From the NCBI GenBank assembly GCA_043746815.1, contig JAYTQG010000140.1, forward strand, positions 1-42,032: a DNA stretch of 42,032 nucleotides, read 5' to 3'. Below the pieces are notes generated by a model. That model did not search any database, had not been told where the DNA came from, and worked only from the letters and a program-made list of their open reading frames with translations. The position numbers and the translations under genes were made by a program. The stretch is from JAYTQG01 sp043746815 (GTDB lineage: Bacteria; Actinomycetota; Thermoleophilia; Miltoncostaeales; Miltoncostaeaceae). Shown piece after piece: positions 8,061 to 16,886 of the stretch (its first letter is position 1; every line of letters begins with the position of its first letter).

Positions 8061-8432
8061 CTACTCCACTGGGGGATCGACCGCATGAGCGACGAGCGCT
8101 GCATGGTCGCACCACTCGGTCGTCAGTTCATGAGTTGCCGCCAGGACCACCTGAGGAGCCTGGCCTGCCTCAAACGCCTCCTGCCATCGCGGAGCGCACA
8201 GGCACCATCGGTCGCCTGGCTGCAGCCCCGCAAACCCCCACTCGGGATGCGGCGTCGAGAGATCGTTCCCGCGTGCTTTCGAGAATGCCAGAAACGCCTC
8301 AGTCATGATGGTGCAGACCGTGTGAACACCGACGTCGCCTGACCCGGTGTTGCAACATCCGTCCCGATAGAAGCCGGTCATGGGGTCGGTAGAGCACGAT
8401 TCGAGCTCACCGCCAAGAAGGTTGCGCGCCAT
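8061..8432 (-). CDS. DUF2237 family protein
   Basis: 123 residues from ATG 8432 (MARNLLGGELESC); an in-frame start 24 codons upstream gives an uncharacteristic N-terminus. The conserved family core is present almost end to end: NVLG-type start, CSTDPMTGFYRDGCCNTG, GVHTVCTIMTEAFLAFSK, GNDLSTP, FAGLQPGDRWCLCA.RW and a C-terminal T-HE segment. DUF2237 proteins are small, cysteine-rich and cytosolic with unknown function; the conserved Cys residues suggest metal or redox binding, which is untested. It sits alone, divergent from the gene at 8507. Confidence 0.92.
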   Translation of the reverse strand: MARNLLGGELESCSTDPMTGFYRDGCCNTGSGDVGVHTVCTIMTEAFLAFSKARGNDLSTPHPEWGFAGLQPGDRWCLCAPRWQEAFEAGQAPQVVLAATHELTTEWCDHAALVAHAVDPPVE

Positions 8433-8506
8433 GATCTGACTCTGACAGGTTCGACGGGGACCCGAGAAGCGGACAGACCCACAACCAGCGCTGCAATGAT
8501 CCACCG

Positions 8507-9049
8507 ATGTCGGTGGAACGCGCTCCCTGTCATCTCACCACGGATGGGTTGTTGGAGCCCGGCACCGGGCCGAGGGGCAGCATCCGTATCTGGCCGTATA
8601 CGCAAGGCTGGAAGTGGCAGCGGCGGCGGGTCGAGGAGCACCTCCTCGACCCGGTCAACGTCGTCATCGTCGACCAGTCACCGGGCCAGGTCATGGCGGC
8701 ACTCGCCGGAGAAGGGTGGGAGCTGCCCTCATCAGGCGGCATCCACCGGTTGTGGGTCAATCGAATTCTTCGCCCGATGCGGACCCACGCAACCCTTGGA
8801 AGCTACGACGAGCGCACCCACGTTCGCCTCTGGAGTGTGGGGGGGCACACCGTTGCAGCGGCCCACCACGAGTACGCAGACGACCGCGGCCGCCACATCG
8901 TCACCACGTGGGACGGCGCTCGGGGACGGGTCGCCGAGGCCTTGACCGCTGCTGGCTACCGGTCAAACGGCCTCGGAGACATTGTGACGCTTCCCGGAAT
9001 CCGCGGCCTCGCGAACGACGGCCGAGTACTCACGTTGTCATCGCGGTGA
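8507..9049 (+). CDS. Soluble protein resembling the LssY C-terminal domain
   Basis: 180 residues from ATG 8507. No signal peptide or membrane helix is visible. The part HLLDPVNVVIVDQS, AALAGEGWELP, ERTHVRLWSV, HEYADDRGRHIVTTWDGARG resembles the pattern of LssY_C domains (DPxN-hydrophobic strand, GW, RxHxRLW, then a second strand, a His-containing turn and D..R). This is pattern recall, not an alignment. LssY_C domains occur at the end of membrane phosphatases and as stand-alone proteins of unknown role. It is divergent from the DUF2237 gene, with 74 bases between the starts, and upstream of the transhydrogenase operon but separated from it by a 240-base gap. Confidence 0.6.
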   Translation: MSVERAPCHLTTDGLLEPGTGPRGSIRIWPYTQGWKWQRRRVEEHLLDPVNVVIVDQSPGQVMAALAGEGWELPSSGGIHRLWVNRILRPMRTHATLGSYDERTHVRLWSVGGHTVAAAHHEYADDRGRHIVTTWDGARGRVAEALTAAGYRSNGLGDIVTLPGIRGLANDGRVLTLSSR

Positions 9050-9228
9050 CCCTGGCCGCGGAGACGGTCGTTCCCCATCGTCGGTACAGCTAACAGGTAA
9101 ATGGGCTCGCTCTCAGCCGCGGCGTCGGGTACGTTCCCGAGGTCTGCGCTTCGAAACCCGGTTTCACCAGATTCCGCCGGTTCTCCGAACGGCAGACTGC
9201 CCACCACGACTCGTCGAGGACGTTTCAA

Positions 9229-9297
9229 GTGACCGCAACGATGACCACTGCCATCCCCAACCACGCCGCGCTCAGCGCTCGCGTCGGCGCGGCATGA
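9229..9297 (+). CDS. Putative 22-codon leader ORF coupled to pntAA
   Basis: A GTG at 9229 is preceded by GAGGA with 8 bases of spacing. It opens a 22-residue frame (VTATMTTAIPNHAALSARVG plus AA) whose TGA stop overlaps the pntAA start codon as ATGA. pntAA has no Shine-Dalgarno sequence of its own, so translation may reach it by coupling from this small frame. An internal ATG at 9241 is an alternative start. The peptide has no run of regulatory codons that would mark a classical attenuator. The remainder of the 9050-9228 gap shows nothing I can identify. Confidence 0.45.
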   Translation: MTATMTTAIPNHAALSARVGAA

Positions 9298-10478
9298 GCG
9301 AAGCGACCACCACATCGCAAACGATTGGCGTGCCAAAGGAGACGGCTTCTGGGGAACGGCGCGTGGCGCTGAGCCCTGCTGCACTCCCGGCGCTCGTCAA
9401 GGCTGGGCTGTCGATTGTCGTCGAGGCTGGAGCAGGCGAGTCAGCTGGCTTCTCCGATCAGGCTTACGTGGACAAGGGTGGACGGATCGGGACGCGCGCT
9501 GAGGCGCTCGCGGCCGACGCAGTGGTGATGGTGCGCGTCGCAGACGACGGCGCCCTTCGCAAGGGCCAGGTCGTCGTTGGGATGGCTGCCCCATTCGCCG
9601 CTCCCGAGACCTCCAAGGCCATCGCGGATCGCGGCGTCACCCTGTTCTCGTTGGAGCTCGCGCCGCGCACGACGCGCGCCCAAGCCGTTGACGTCCTCTC
9701 GTCGCAAGCGACGGTATCTGGCTATAAGGCTGTTCTCCTCGCCGCGGAAGCGCTCCCCAAGCTGTTTCCGTTGATGACAACCGCCGCGGGCACGATCCCG
9801 CCGGCACGGGTGTTCATCATGGGTGCTGGCGTGGCTGGCCTCTCCGCAATCGCTACGGCCCGTCGCCTCGGTGCCGTCGTGGAGGCCTACGACGTACGCT
9901 CGGCCGTGAAGGAGGAGGTTCAGAGCCTGGGAGCCCGCTTCGTCGAGCTCCCGCTTGAGACCGGCCAGGAGGCTGGCAGCTCCGGCGCCTATGCCACTCA
10001 GCTGACCGACGAGCAGCTGGCCAAGCAGCGCGAGCTCATGGTGAAGACCGTCGGCGGAAGTGATGTGGTAATCACGACTGCCCAGGTTCAGGGAAAGAAG
10101 GCCCCCGTTCTCGTGACCGCAGACATGGTCGCCGCGATGAACCCGGGCTCGGTGATCGTGGACCTCGCCGCGGAGCAGGGCGGTAACTGCGAGCTGACCA
10201 AAGTCGGCGAGAGCGTCGTCCACAACGGAGTGACGATCATTGGACCGGCCAACATCACCTCGACCGCCGCACACGACGCCAGCCTGATGTACGGCAAAAA
10301 CGTGGCGAACTTCCTGATCCTGATGATCGCCGACAAAAAGCTGGCACCTGACACCGACGACGCAATCCTGACCGAGTCGATGGTGACCAGGGGCGGCGAG
10401 GTCGTGAACGCCCGTGTCCGGGAAACGCTTGGCCTGCCACCCCAGCCCGCGACTGCCCAAGGAGGGCCCTCAGCATGA
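9294..10478 (+). CDS. pntAA: NAD(P) transhydrogenase, subunit alpha part 1 (soluble NAD-binding)
   Basis: 394 residues forming domain I of proton-translocating transhydrogenase. It begins with IGVPKETASGERRVALSP, the alanine-dehydrogenase/PNT N-terminal signature. The central Rossmann motif is GAGVAGLSAIATARRLGA followed by VEAYDVRSAVKEEVQSLGA. The complex passes hydride between NADH and NADP+ at the expense of the proton gradient, supplying NADPH. This subunit binds NAD(H) on the cytoplasmic side. The split into three polypeptides matches the Rhodospirillum rubrum layout. Its stop and the pntAB start share ATGA, so the subunits are translationally coupled. Confidence 0.97.
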   Translation: MSEATTTSQTIGVPKETASGERRVALSPAALPALVKAGLSIVVEAGAGESAGFSDQAYVDKGGRIGTRAEALAADAVVMVRVADDGALRKGQVVVGMAAPFAAPETSKAIADRGVTLFSLELAPRTTRAQAVDVLSSQATVSGYKAVLLAAEALPKLFPLMTTAAGTIPPARVFIMGAGVAGLSAIATARRLGAVVEAYDVRSAVKEEVQSLGARFVELPLETGQEAGSSGAYATQLTDEQLAKQRELMVKTVGGSDVVITTAQVQGKKAPVLVTADMVAAMNPGSVIVDLAAEQGGNCELTKVGESVVHNGVTIIGPANITSTAAHDASLMYGKNVANFLILMIADKKLAPDTDDAILTESMVTRGGEVVNARVRETLGLPPQPATAQGGPSA

Positions 10479-10812
10479 GCACTGAGTTCGTCTTGAGCAG
10501 TGAGTTCATCATCACCGGACTCTTTGTCTTTGCGCTTGCTGCGTTCCTGGGAATCGAAGTGATCCACCGGGTCCCGAAGCTGCTGCACACGCCATTGATG
10601 GCATTGACCAACGTTCTTTCGGCGATTTCACTGGTGGGTTCGCTGGCGATTCTTGGCGAAGCGACGACGACCTACTCGACCATCATGGGTTTCGTGGCGG
10701 TGGTGGCCTCAACGATCAACGTGGTGGGCGGATTCCTCATCACCGACAAGATGCTTCGGATGTTCCGTCGCAGTGAGAAGCCCAAGCCCGCTGCGGCGCC
10801 GGAGGCCAGCCG

Positions 10813-10816
<4 letters not shown>
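10475..10816 (+). CDS. pntAB: NAD(P) transhydrogenase, subunit alpha part 2 (membrane)
   Basis: 113 residues, the usual size of the small membrane subunit. Three or four hydrophobic segments are visible (FIITGLFVFALAAFLGIEV, LMALTNVLSAISLVGSLAIL, IMGFVAVVASTINVVGGFLI), and FLGIEVIHRVPKLLHTPLMA matches the conserved loop of the family. With PntB it forms the proton channel. It overlaps both neighbours by four bases (ATGA at each end). The C-terminal tail is charged and Ala/Pro-rich. Confidence 0.95.
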
Positions 10817-12210
<1,394 letters not shown>

Positions 12211-12221
12211 TTGGAGTGACG

Positions 12222-12656
12222 ATGCGAAGCCGTAAAGCCGATCTCCTCGGGATTCCCCCGATCGCTCCCTGGCTCATCGCGTTGCTTTTTCTCGCCATCC
12301 TCGCCGCGTTCCAGTGGGGATGGCTGGGTCTCATGATGCTGCTGGCCATCGCGGGGCTTTCCCTCGTCGTGCTGTCACGTTCGGGGGCGGCACCAGGGGA
12401 GAACGTGCAGCGGCTCGCAGAGCCCAGCAATTGGACTCCGCTCGCGATGGGCGCAGTGACCATCGCGGCGAGTGCCGTCGTCTTGCTCATCGCCTGGAAG
12501 ACGCTCAACGGATCGGGCGTTTTCGAGTCGCTGGTCGTAATCCTTGCCCTCGCTGCCTTTGCCCTCTGGATCGCGTTCACGGCACGAACACTTGGTCTGG
12601 GCGCCGCGCTGCGCGACCGTGAACGCCCCGGAGAGCAGCGAACACCGCGACCATAG
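12222..12656 (+). CDS. Small integral membrane protein of unknown function
   Basis: 144 residues. ATG 12222 is preferred because GGAG lies 5 bases upstream; a GTG two codons earlier overlaps that site. Four hydrophobic stretches are visible (WLIALLFLAILAAFQWGWLG, LMMLLAIAGLSLVVLS, MGAVTIAASAVVLLIAW, LVVILALAAFALWIAF), with charged ends. I do not recognise a family. It follows pntB by 11 bases on the same strand and is probably cotranscribed with the transhydrogenase, but nothing in the sequence ties it to that complex. Confidence 0.75.
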   Translation: MRSRKADLLGIPPIAPWLIALLFLAILAAFQWGWLGLMMLLAIAGLSLVVLSRSGAAPGENVQRLAEPSNWTPLAMGAVTIAASAVVLLIAWKTLNGSGVFESLVVILALAAFALWIAFTARTLGLGAALRDRERPGEQRTPRP

Positions 12657-12745
12657 CCCCGCTCGGACGCCCGCCCGCTCAAGAGACGGTCCATCTCGAC
12701 CGATCTTTATGACAGCGCTTACCCGACCCCCCGGAGCCTTGAATC

Positions 12746-13870
12746 GTGCGGACCCCCATCATTTCTTCCTGCAGCACATCTCGCGGCCGTGCCCTCGTCG
12801 GCGTGACTGGCGCCGCGGCCCTCCTTGCGTTGTGCTCACCGGCGCTCGCCGCTGGCCCAATGCAGCCAGGCGACCAGATCGCGGCCACGAAGGACACTCC
12901 GGCCCTTCTCGCGACGGCACTCAAGTCACATCAGACCGTCGTGGTGTCGTTCCTGATGCCCGGAAGCGCGGACGATCGCCTCGTCGGTGACGCCGTTGCT
13001 GGTGTTCGGAAGACGCCACTTGCCAAGCGCGGAGTGCGGTTCATCACCTACCAGCTGGGGCGCAGTCCAAAGGACATGGGAATGGCGGCCGAACTCCTTG
13101 GGGTTGCTGGCACACCGAGCGTTGCGGTCATCGACCCCCAGGGCAAACTCCAAACCCGCTTTCTTGGTGTCATCGACCAGTCAATGGTCACCCAGGCAAT
13201 CGCCGATACCAACCCCCCTGGGCCGGGGCCGAAGAAGAAGATCGCGAAGAAGGTTGGCAAGAAGGTCGGCGCCAAGACTCCCGCAAAATCGACACCAAAG
13301 GCGCCCCCCGCGGGCACGAAGGCAACCCCGGCCGTCGGAAAGCCGAAGCCTGCGATTGGCGCTTCTGCGCTGACGGGAAACCCAAAGGGCGTCGCCCTGG
13401 CGAAACAGGTGAATGCCGCGTACGCGTCGGTCGCAGGGCTCGCCGAGGATCGGACCTCATCGGCTGGCGGAACTCTCACCCGACTCTTCGCAACGACCGG
13501 TGGAAAGGTTACCGGCGTGCGGGAGATCGAGGTCGCCGGGGCCGTCACAACCCGAAAGATCAGTCGGCCAGAAGCGCTCTACACGAAGAGCGGAACGGCG
13601 ACGTGTTGGACCAAGGGGGCGCCACAACCCTCCGACTTCGGCGAGATCCTGAGCCAGGGCGTTACGAGTGCTCCCAACGTCGCCGGCGCGGTCACGACCT
13701 TCAGCCTCACGAGCAATGGGAGCGCTGCCCGGTTCAAGATCGATTCGAAGACCAAGATGCTTGCTTCTGCGACGTATGCAACAGCGGCTGGCAAGCCATC
13801 CGCGACGAGCACCTTCCGGTTGCTCTCCCCCGCGCCCGTCATCGACGCACCCACCCCACTCTGCCCGTAG
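12746..13870 (+). CDS. Secreted thioredoxin-fold protein with Lys/Pro/Ala linker and C-terminal domain
   Basis: 374 residues from GTG 12746, with CCGGAG 8 bases upstream. Residues 1-36 form a signal peptide ending ALA-A. Residues 37-150 read as a thioredoxin fold: strand VVVSFLMPGSADD, then VRFITYQLGRS and the cis-proline signature VAGTPSVAVIDPQGK. The redox CxxC is absent, with PGS where the active site would be, so a binding or structural role is more likely than thiol exchange. Residues 159-205 are a linker rich in Lys, Pro and Ala. Residues 207-374 form a domain, beginning LTGNPKGVALAKQVN and ending in Pro-Leu-Cys-Pro, that recurs in the next gene. Cys287 and Cys373 have counterparts there and may form a disulfide. 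Confidence 0.8.
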   Translation: MRTPIISSCSTSRGRALVGVTGAAALLALCSPALAAGPMQPGDQIAATKDTPALLATALKSHQTVVVSFLMPGSADDRLVGDAVAGVRKTPLAKRGVRFITYQLGRSPKDMGMAAELLGVAGTPSVAVIDPQGKLQTRFLGVIDQSMVTQAIADTNPPGPGPKKKIAKKVGKKVGAKTPAKSTPKAPPAGTKATPAVGKPKPAIGASALTGNPKGVALAKQVNAAYASVAGLAEDRTSSAGGTLTRLFATTGGKVTGVREIEVAGAVTTRKISRPEALYTKSGTATCWTKGAPQPSDFGEILSQGVTSAPNVAGAVTTFSLTSNGSAARFKIDSKTKMLASATYATAAGKPSATSTFRLLSPAPVIDAPTPLCP

Positions 13871-13874
13871 CTGG

Positions 13875-14471
13875 ATGACGCTCCTCGGGATCTCAGCCGC
13901 CGCCATTGTTGCGGCGGCCTGCGTTCCGGCGGTCGCTAGCTCAGGAGTTCCCCCGCGCGGATTGACCGGTTCGCCCGAGGGGGTTGCCCTCGCGAAGCGC
14001 GTGAACCTCTCGTACATCACGGTACCGGGACTTTCGGTGACAACCGTGATCTCCGCCGAGGGTTCGACGACCTGGAGTCCGCTGCCAACCCTGACGACCG
14101 CACGCCTCAGTCATGGCAACCCGTACGCAATTCGAGACACGGCGACAAGCCGGGCCGGAACCCAAACACAGATCCAACGCCCGGAGGCGAAGTATCGAAT
14201 TGCCTCGCCTGAGACCTGTTGGACCCGGATTGCCGAGACCTCTCATTCGAAAATTGGGGTTATTCATCGGGAGGTGCTGGGAGTACCGAAGTCGCTCGGC
14301 GGGAAGATCATTCTCCCTCGCGGCGAGAACTCGAACGGCTTCTACACCATCAAACGAGCTACAAACCGCATCGAGTCCCTGACACTCACCGAGAGTGGAA
14401 AGACGATCCGGATCGACTTCCATGAGCTGCATTCGGCTCCACGGATCGAAGCCCCGCACCCGCTCTGCTGA
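13875..14471 (+). CDS. Secreted protein sharing the C-terminal domain of its upstream neighbour
   Basis: 198 residues from ATG 13875, which opens a signal peptide (LLGISAAAIVAAACVPAVAS); the frame is open further upstream inside the previous gene but has no start with signal character. The mature part parallels residues 207-374 of the preceding protein: LTGSPEGVALAKRVN against LTGNPKGVALAKQVN, then IQRPEAKYRIASPETCW against ISRPEALYTKSGTATCW, and a matching Pro-Leu-Cys end. Conserved Cys115 and Cys198 are candidates for a disulfide. No known family is recognised. It starts 4 bases after its neighbour's stop, so the two form an operon and probably arose by duplication of the domain. Confidence 0.8.
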   Translation: MTLLGISAAAIVAAACVPAVASSGVPPRGLTGSPEGVALAKRVNLSYITVPGLSVTTVISAEGSTTWSPLPTLTTARLSHGNPYAIRDTATSRAGTQTQIQRPEAKYRIASPETCWTRIAETSHSKIGVIHREVLGVPKSLGGKIILPRGENSNGFYTIKRATNRIESLTLTESGKTIRIDFHELHSAPRIEAPHPLC

Positions 14472-14478
14472 ACTGAAT

Positions 14479-14535
14479 CTTGGGCTGAGATCGGCGGCTA
14501 GCGCTGCCGTCCGCCGAGCAAGCGAGCAACCCAAG
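14479..14535. terminator. Nested inverted repeats between convergent genes
   Basis: CTTGGG (14479-14484) pairs with CCCAAG (14530-14535), and inside it CGGCGG (14492-14497) pairs with CCGCCG (14511-14516). The element fills the 68-base gap between convergent genes, consistent with a bidirectional terminator. No T-run is present on either strand. Confidence 0.35.
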
Positions 14536-14539
14536 CTGG

Positions 14540-15376
14540 CTACCCTACGAGGCCCCCGGCGACAACACCGATCACCACAGGGATGACCAGCCAGCCGAGC
14601 GCGGTCAAGATGATCGCCACAAAGGCGATCGTGCGAGCATCATCGGTGGGGGGTTCCCCACACCCACCAATGGTCTCCCAAAGCGCAGCGAGGGGTTGCT
14701 CGACGGTGAGCTCGATCCGCCGGTGGGCGATCGCCGCTGCCCGCAGCATGATCCACGCCAAGGCACCAAAGACGATGAAGCTGAAGATCGCGGCCCCGAT
14801 GATGAATCCGCGTTCGAGCAGATGTGGCCCGAGTGCCTGGAACGCCGCGGCGATCAGCGGAATAAGCGCGGCGATGATGAAGGTCGGAAAACCGAGCAGA
14901 CTGCCCTTGTATGCGGGGGCGAGCCGGTCGGCGTCGATCCGAGCCAGGGCGAGAATTCGGCGCTGAGGATCCTCGCGCTTGCAGCGGGCCTCACGGCGGG
15001 CATAGAGGTTCCGCGCCGAGTCGACGATCGTCTCCTGATACGAGCGAACGATAATCCGGGTCACCTGCTCGACCGCCCAGCCCGCGAAGAATCCGAGCGG
15101 CCCGAGGTTTGGAAGTGCTGGAGAACGAAAGCCGTTTCGATCCAGCACCTCGACGGCACGAAAGAGGAGACGATGCGACTCCTGGAACCGATCCGGGAAG
15201 GCCAGCGGATCCCGGAAGGTGAGCTCCTGGACGATGATCTCCTCGCGACGTCCCTTCGCGCCGATCTCTTCGAGGATGCTGTCGGTGGACTCGTCGTTTC
15301 CGCGCAAGATGCGGAAGCGTTCGAACCGGTCATGAATCTTGTCGATGACAAGATTGCCGTCATGTTCAGTACTCAT
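14540..15376 (-). CDS. Conserved-type membrane protein of unknown function
   Basis: 278 residues from ATG 15376; a TTG three codons earlier is less likely. The first 165 residues are hydrophilic and probably helical (DKIHDRFERFRILRG, EEIGAKGRREEIIVQELTF). Then two strong hydrophobic segments (FPTFIIAALIPLIAAAFQAL and FIIGAAIFSFIVFGALAWIML) and a third at the extreme C-terminus (IAFVAIILTALGWLVIPVVI) follow. I do not recognise a family. It lies downstream of the DUF1501 gene on the same strand with a gap of 115 bases, so cotranscription is possible but not indicated. Confidence 0.7.
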   Translation of the reverse strand: MSTEHDGNLVIDKIHDRFERFRILRGNDESTDSILEEIGAKGRREEIIVQELTFRDPLAFPDRFQESHRLLFRAVEVLDRNGFRSPALPNLGPLGFFAGWAVEQVTRIIVRSYQETIVDSARNLYARREARCKREDPQRRILALARIDADRLAPAYKGSLLGFPTFIIAALIPLIAAAFQALGPHLLERGFIIGAAIFSFIVFGALAWIMLRAAAIAHRRIELTVEQPLAALWETIGGCGEPPTDDARTIAFVAIILTALGWLVIPVVIGVVAGGLVG

Positions 15377-15491
15377 GCGGCGCAAAGCCTACCGGGTATT
15401 CCAGGGGCCACCCCGGACCACCTCCCGGTTTCAGCGTAGTTCGAAATGCGTCGCTCGGTGCGGCAGCGGTGTGCCGAAATCGTGCCACCGG

Positions 15492-16886
15492 CTACCTGAT
15501 GATCGGCAGCCGCTTCGCGTCGATTCCAGGAAGGACGCGACCCGCCTCGACTCCCAGCCAGCTCTCAAGCAGCGTGGCGTAGACCGTTCGGAATTCAGTC
15601 GAGACGAGCAAGTTTTCGTCCTCGTCCAGTTTCGCGAGGCCAGGGAACTCGCTCCGAATCCCGCCATTCGCTTTGTTGCCGACGACGAGCACCAAACCAC
15701 CGGCACCGTGATCGGTTCCGTGCGAGTCGTTGTCCTCGGGACGGCGACCGAACTCGCTCCAGACAACTGTCAACACCTTGTCGGCGAGACCCCGCTGTTC
15801 GAGGTCAGCCTGCCAGGCTTCCAACGAGTCGCCCAGATCTTTCAGGAGCTTGGGGTGCTTTTCGTCCTGCTGGTCGTGGGTGTCGTATCCGCCCCCGGCG
15901 CTCATCGCGGCAACTCGGGTACCGAAGCCCGCGGACAGCATCCGGGCCAGGTTTTTAAGACCCTTCCCAAGTTCGCTCTCTTTGGGGTACTCCATCGGCG
16001 TCGGCGGAAGCGGGTTCTTCTCGTCGACGTGGAGCGGTTTCAAGCGGTCTCGGATTTGAATGGAGTTCGTATACGCCTGCTGGGCGGCGACGAGCGCTGG
16101 CGAACCTCCTCCCTGGGAGATGGCCCGGTAGGCCTCCAGATAGGCATCTTGCTCCCACACATCCGGTATGTAGAAGCCGAAGTCGTTCGGATCGAAAACG
16201 GTTGCAACGGCGGCACGCTTGCTGATCAAGACTGGATCAAGACCCCAAGTGACGCTAATCCCTTGGAGCGCGTTGTCGGGGGTCCCGACCACATCCAACG
16301 TCCTGCCAAGCCAGCCAGTACGGTCAGGCGCCTGGCCGACGATGCCGGTGCGCCAGTATCCGGCCGAGTTGAAATGTGACTGGTCCGGGTTTGCAAAGTC
16401 GACGGACGGAAGCACCGCCACTTTGCCTGCGTCGTAGAGGCGCTTTAGGCCACCGAGTGCGGGATTCCAGCCGAAGTCCTTGGTGTCAGGGAGCCCAAGG
16501 GTCGCCTCGGGGGCGATACCGATTCGCTTGCGCAGTTCGCGGTAGCGAGGCTCGTTCAAGGGAACCAGGGTATTGAGCCCGTCGTTGCCGCCGTCCAGGT
16601 AGATGAGCACGAGCGTGCGCGCGTTCGGATCGTCAGCCGCCGCTGCTGCTGCCGCGTCAAGGAGACGGCGCGGCGACATTCCAGCGCCACCGATGCACGC
16701 GGCGAACAAACCGATTCCGCCAGCCAGAGCATTGCGACGAGTGAGGCCCCCGGTGCGCTCAAACTCGGCGAGCCCCTGGTCGAGTGCGGCGGCGGGAAGT
16801 GGAATGAGGTTCGAATTTCCCGCCTCAAGGAGGGCGCCGTGGGAGCGGTGCCAGTCCTCGCAGCCGCGTCGTGCGCGAAGGGCCAT
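15492..16886 (-). CDS. DUF1501 family exported protein (Tat-type signal)
   Basis: 464 residues. ATG 16886 shares its A with the TGA stop of the DUF1800 gene (TGATG), so reinitiation defines the start; an upstream frame to 16970 is ignored. After about 50 residues comes a twin-arginine motif and hydrophobic stretch (GGLTRRNALAGGIGLFAACI), indicating Tat export. DUF1501 landmarks follow: LVLIYLDGGNDGLNTLVPL, QSHFNSAGYWRTG, GWLGRTLD, GGGYDTHDQQDEKHP, VVWSEFGRRPEDNDSHGTDHGAGG. The alkaline-phosphatase-like metal-binding pattern (Asp/His pairs, TDHG) suggests a sulfatase/phosphatase-type fold, but no substrate is known for the family. DUF1501 genes are typically paired with DUF1800 genes, as here. 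Confidence 0.93.
   Translation of the reverse strand: MALRARRGCEDWHRSHGALLEAGNSNLIPLPAAALDQGLAEFERTGGLTRRNALAGGIGLFAACIGGAGMSPRRLLDAAAAAAADDPNARTLVLIYLDGGNDGLNTLVPLNEPRYRELRKRIGIAPEATLGLPDTKDFGWNPALGGLKRLYDAGKVAVLPSVDFANPDQSHFNSAGYWRTGIVGQAPDRTGWLGRTLDVVGTPDNALQGISVTWGLDPVLISKRAAVATVFDPNDFGFYIPDVWEQDAYLEAYRAISQGGGSPALVAAQQAYTNSIQIRDRLKPLHVDEKNPLPPTPMEYPKESELGKGLKNLARMLSAGFGTRVAAMSAGGGYDTHDQQDEKHPKLLKDLGDSLEAWQADLEQRGLADKVLTVVWSEFGRRPEDNDSHGTDHGAGGLVLVVGNKANGGIRSEFPGLAKLDEDENLLVSTEFRTVYATLLESWLGVEAGRVLPGIDAKRLPIIR

Noticed and set aside
9441..10460. 339-codon minus-strand open frame
   Set aside because: Antisense to pntAA, whose motifs are unmistakable.
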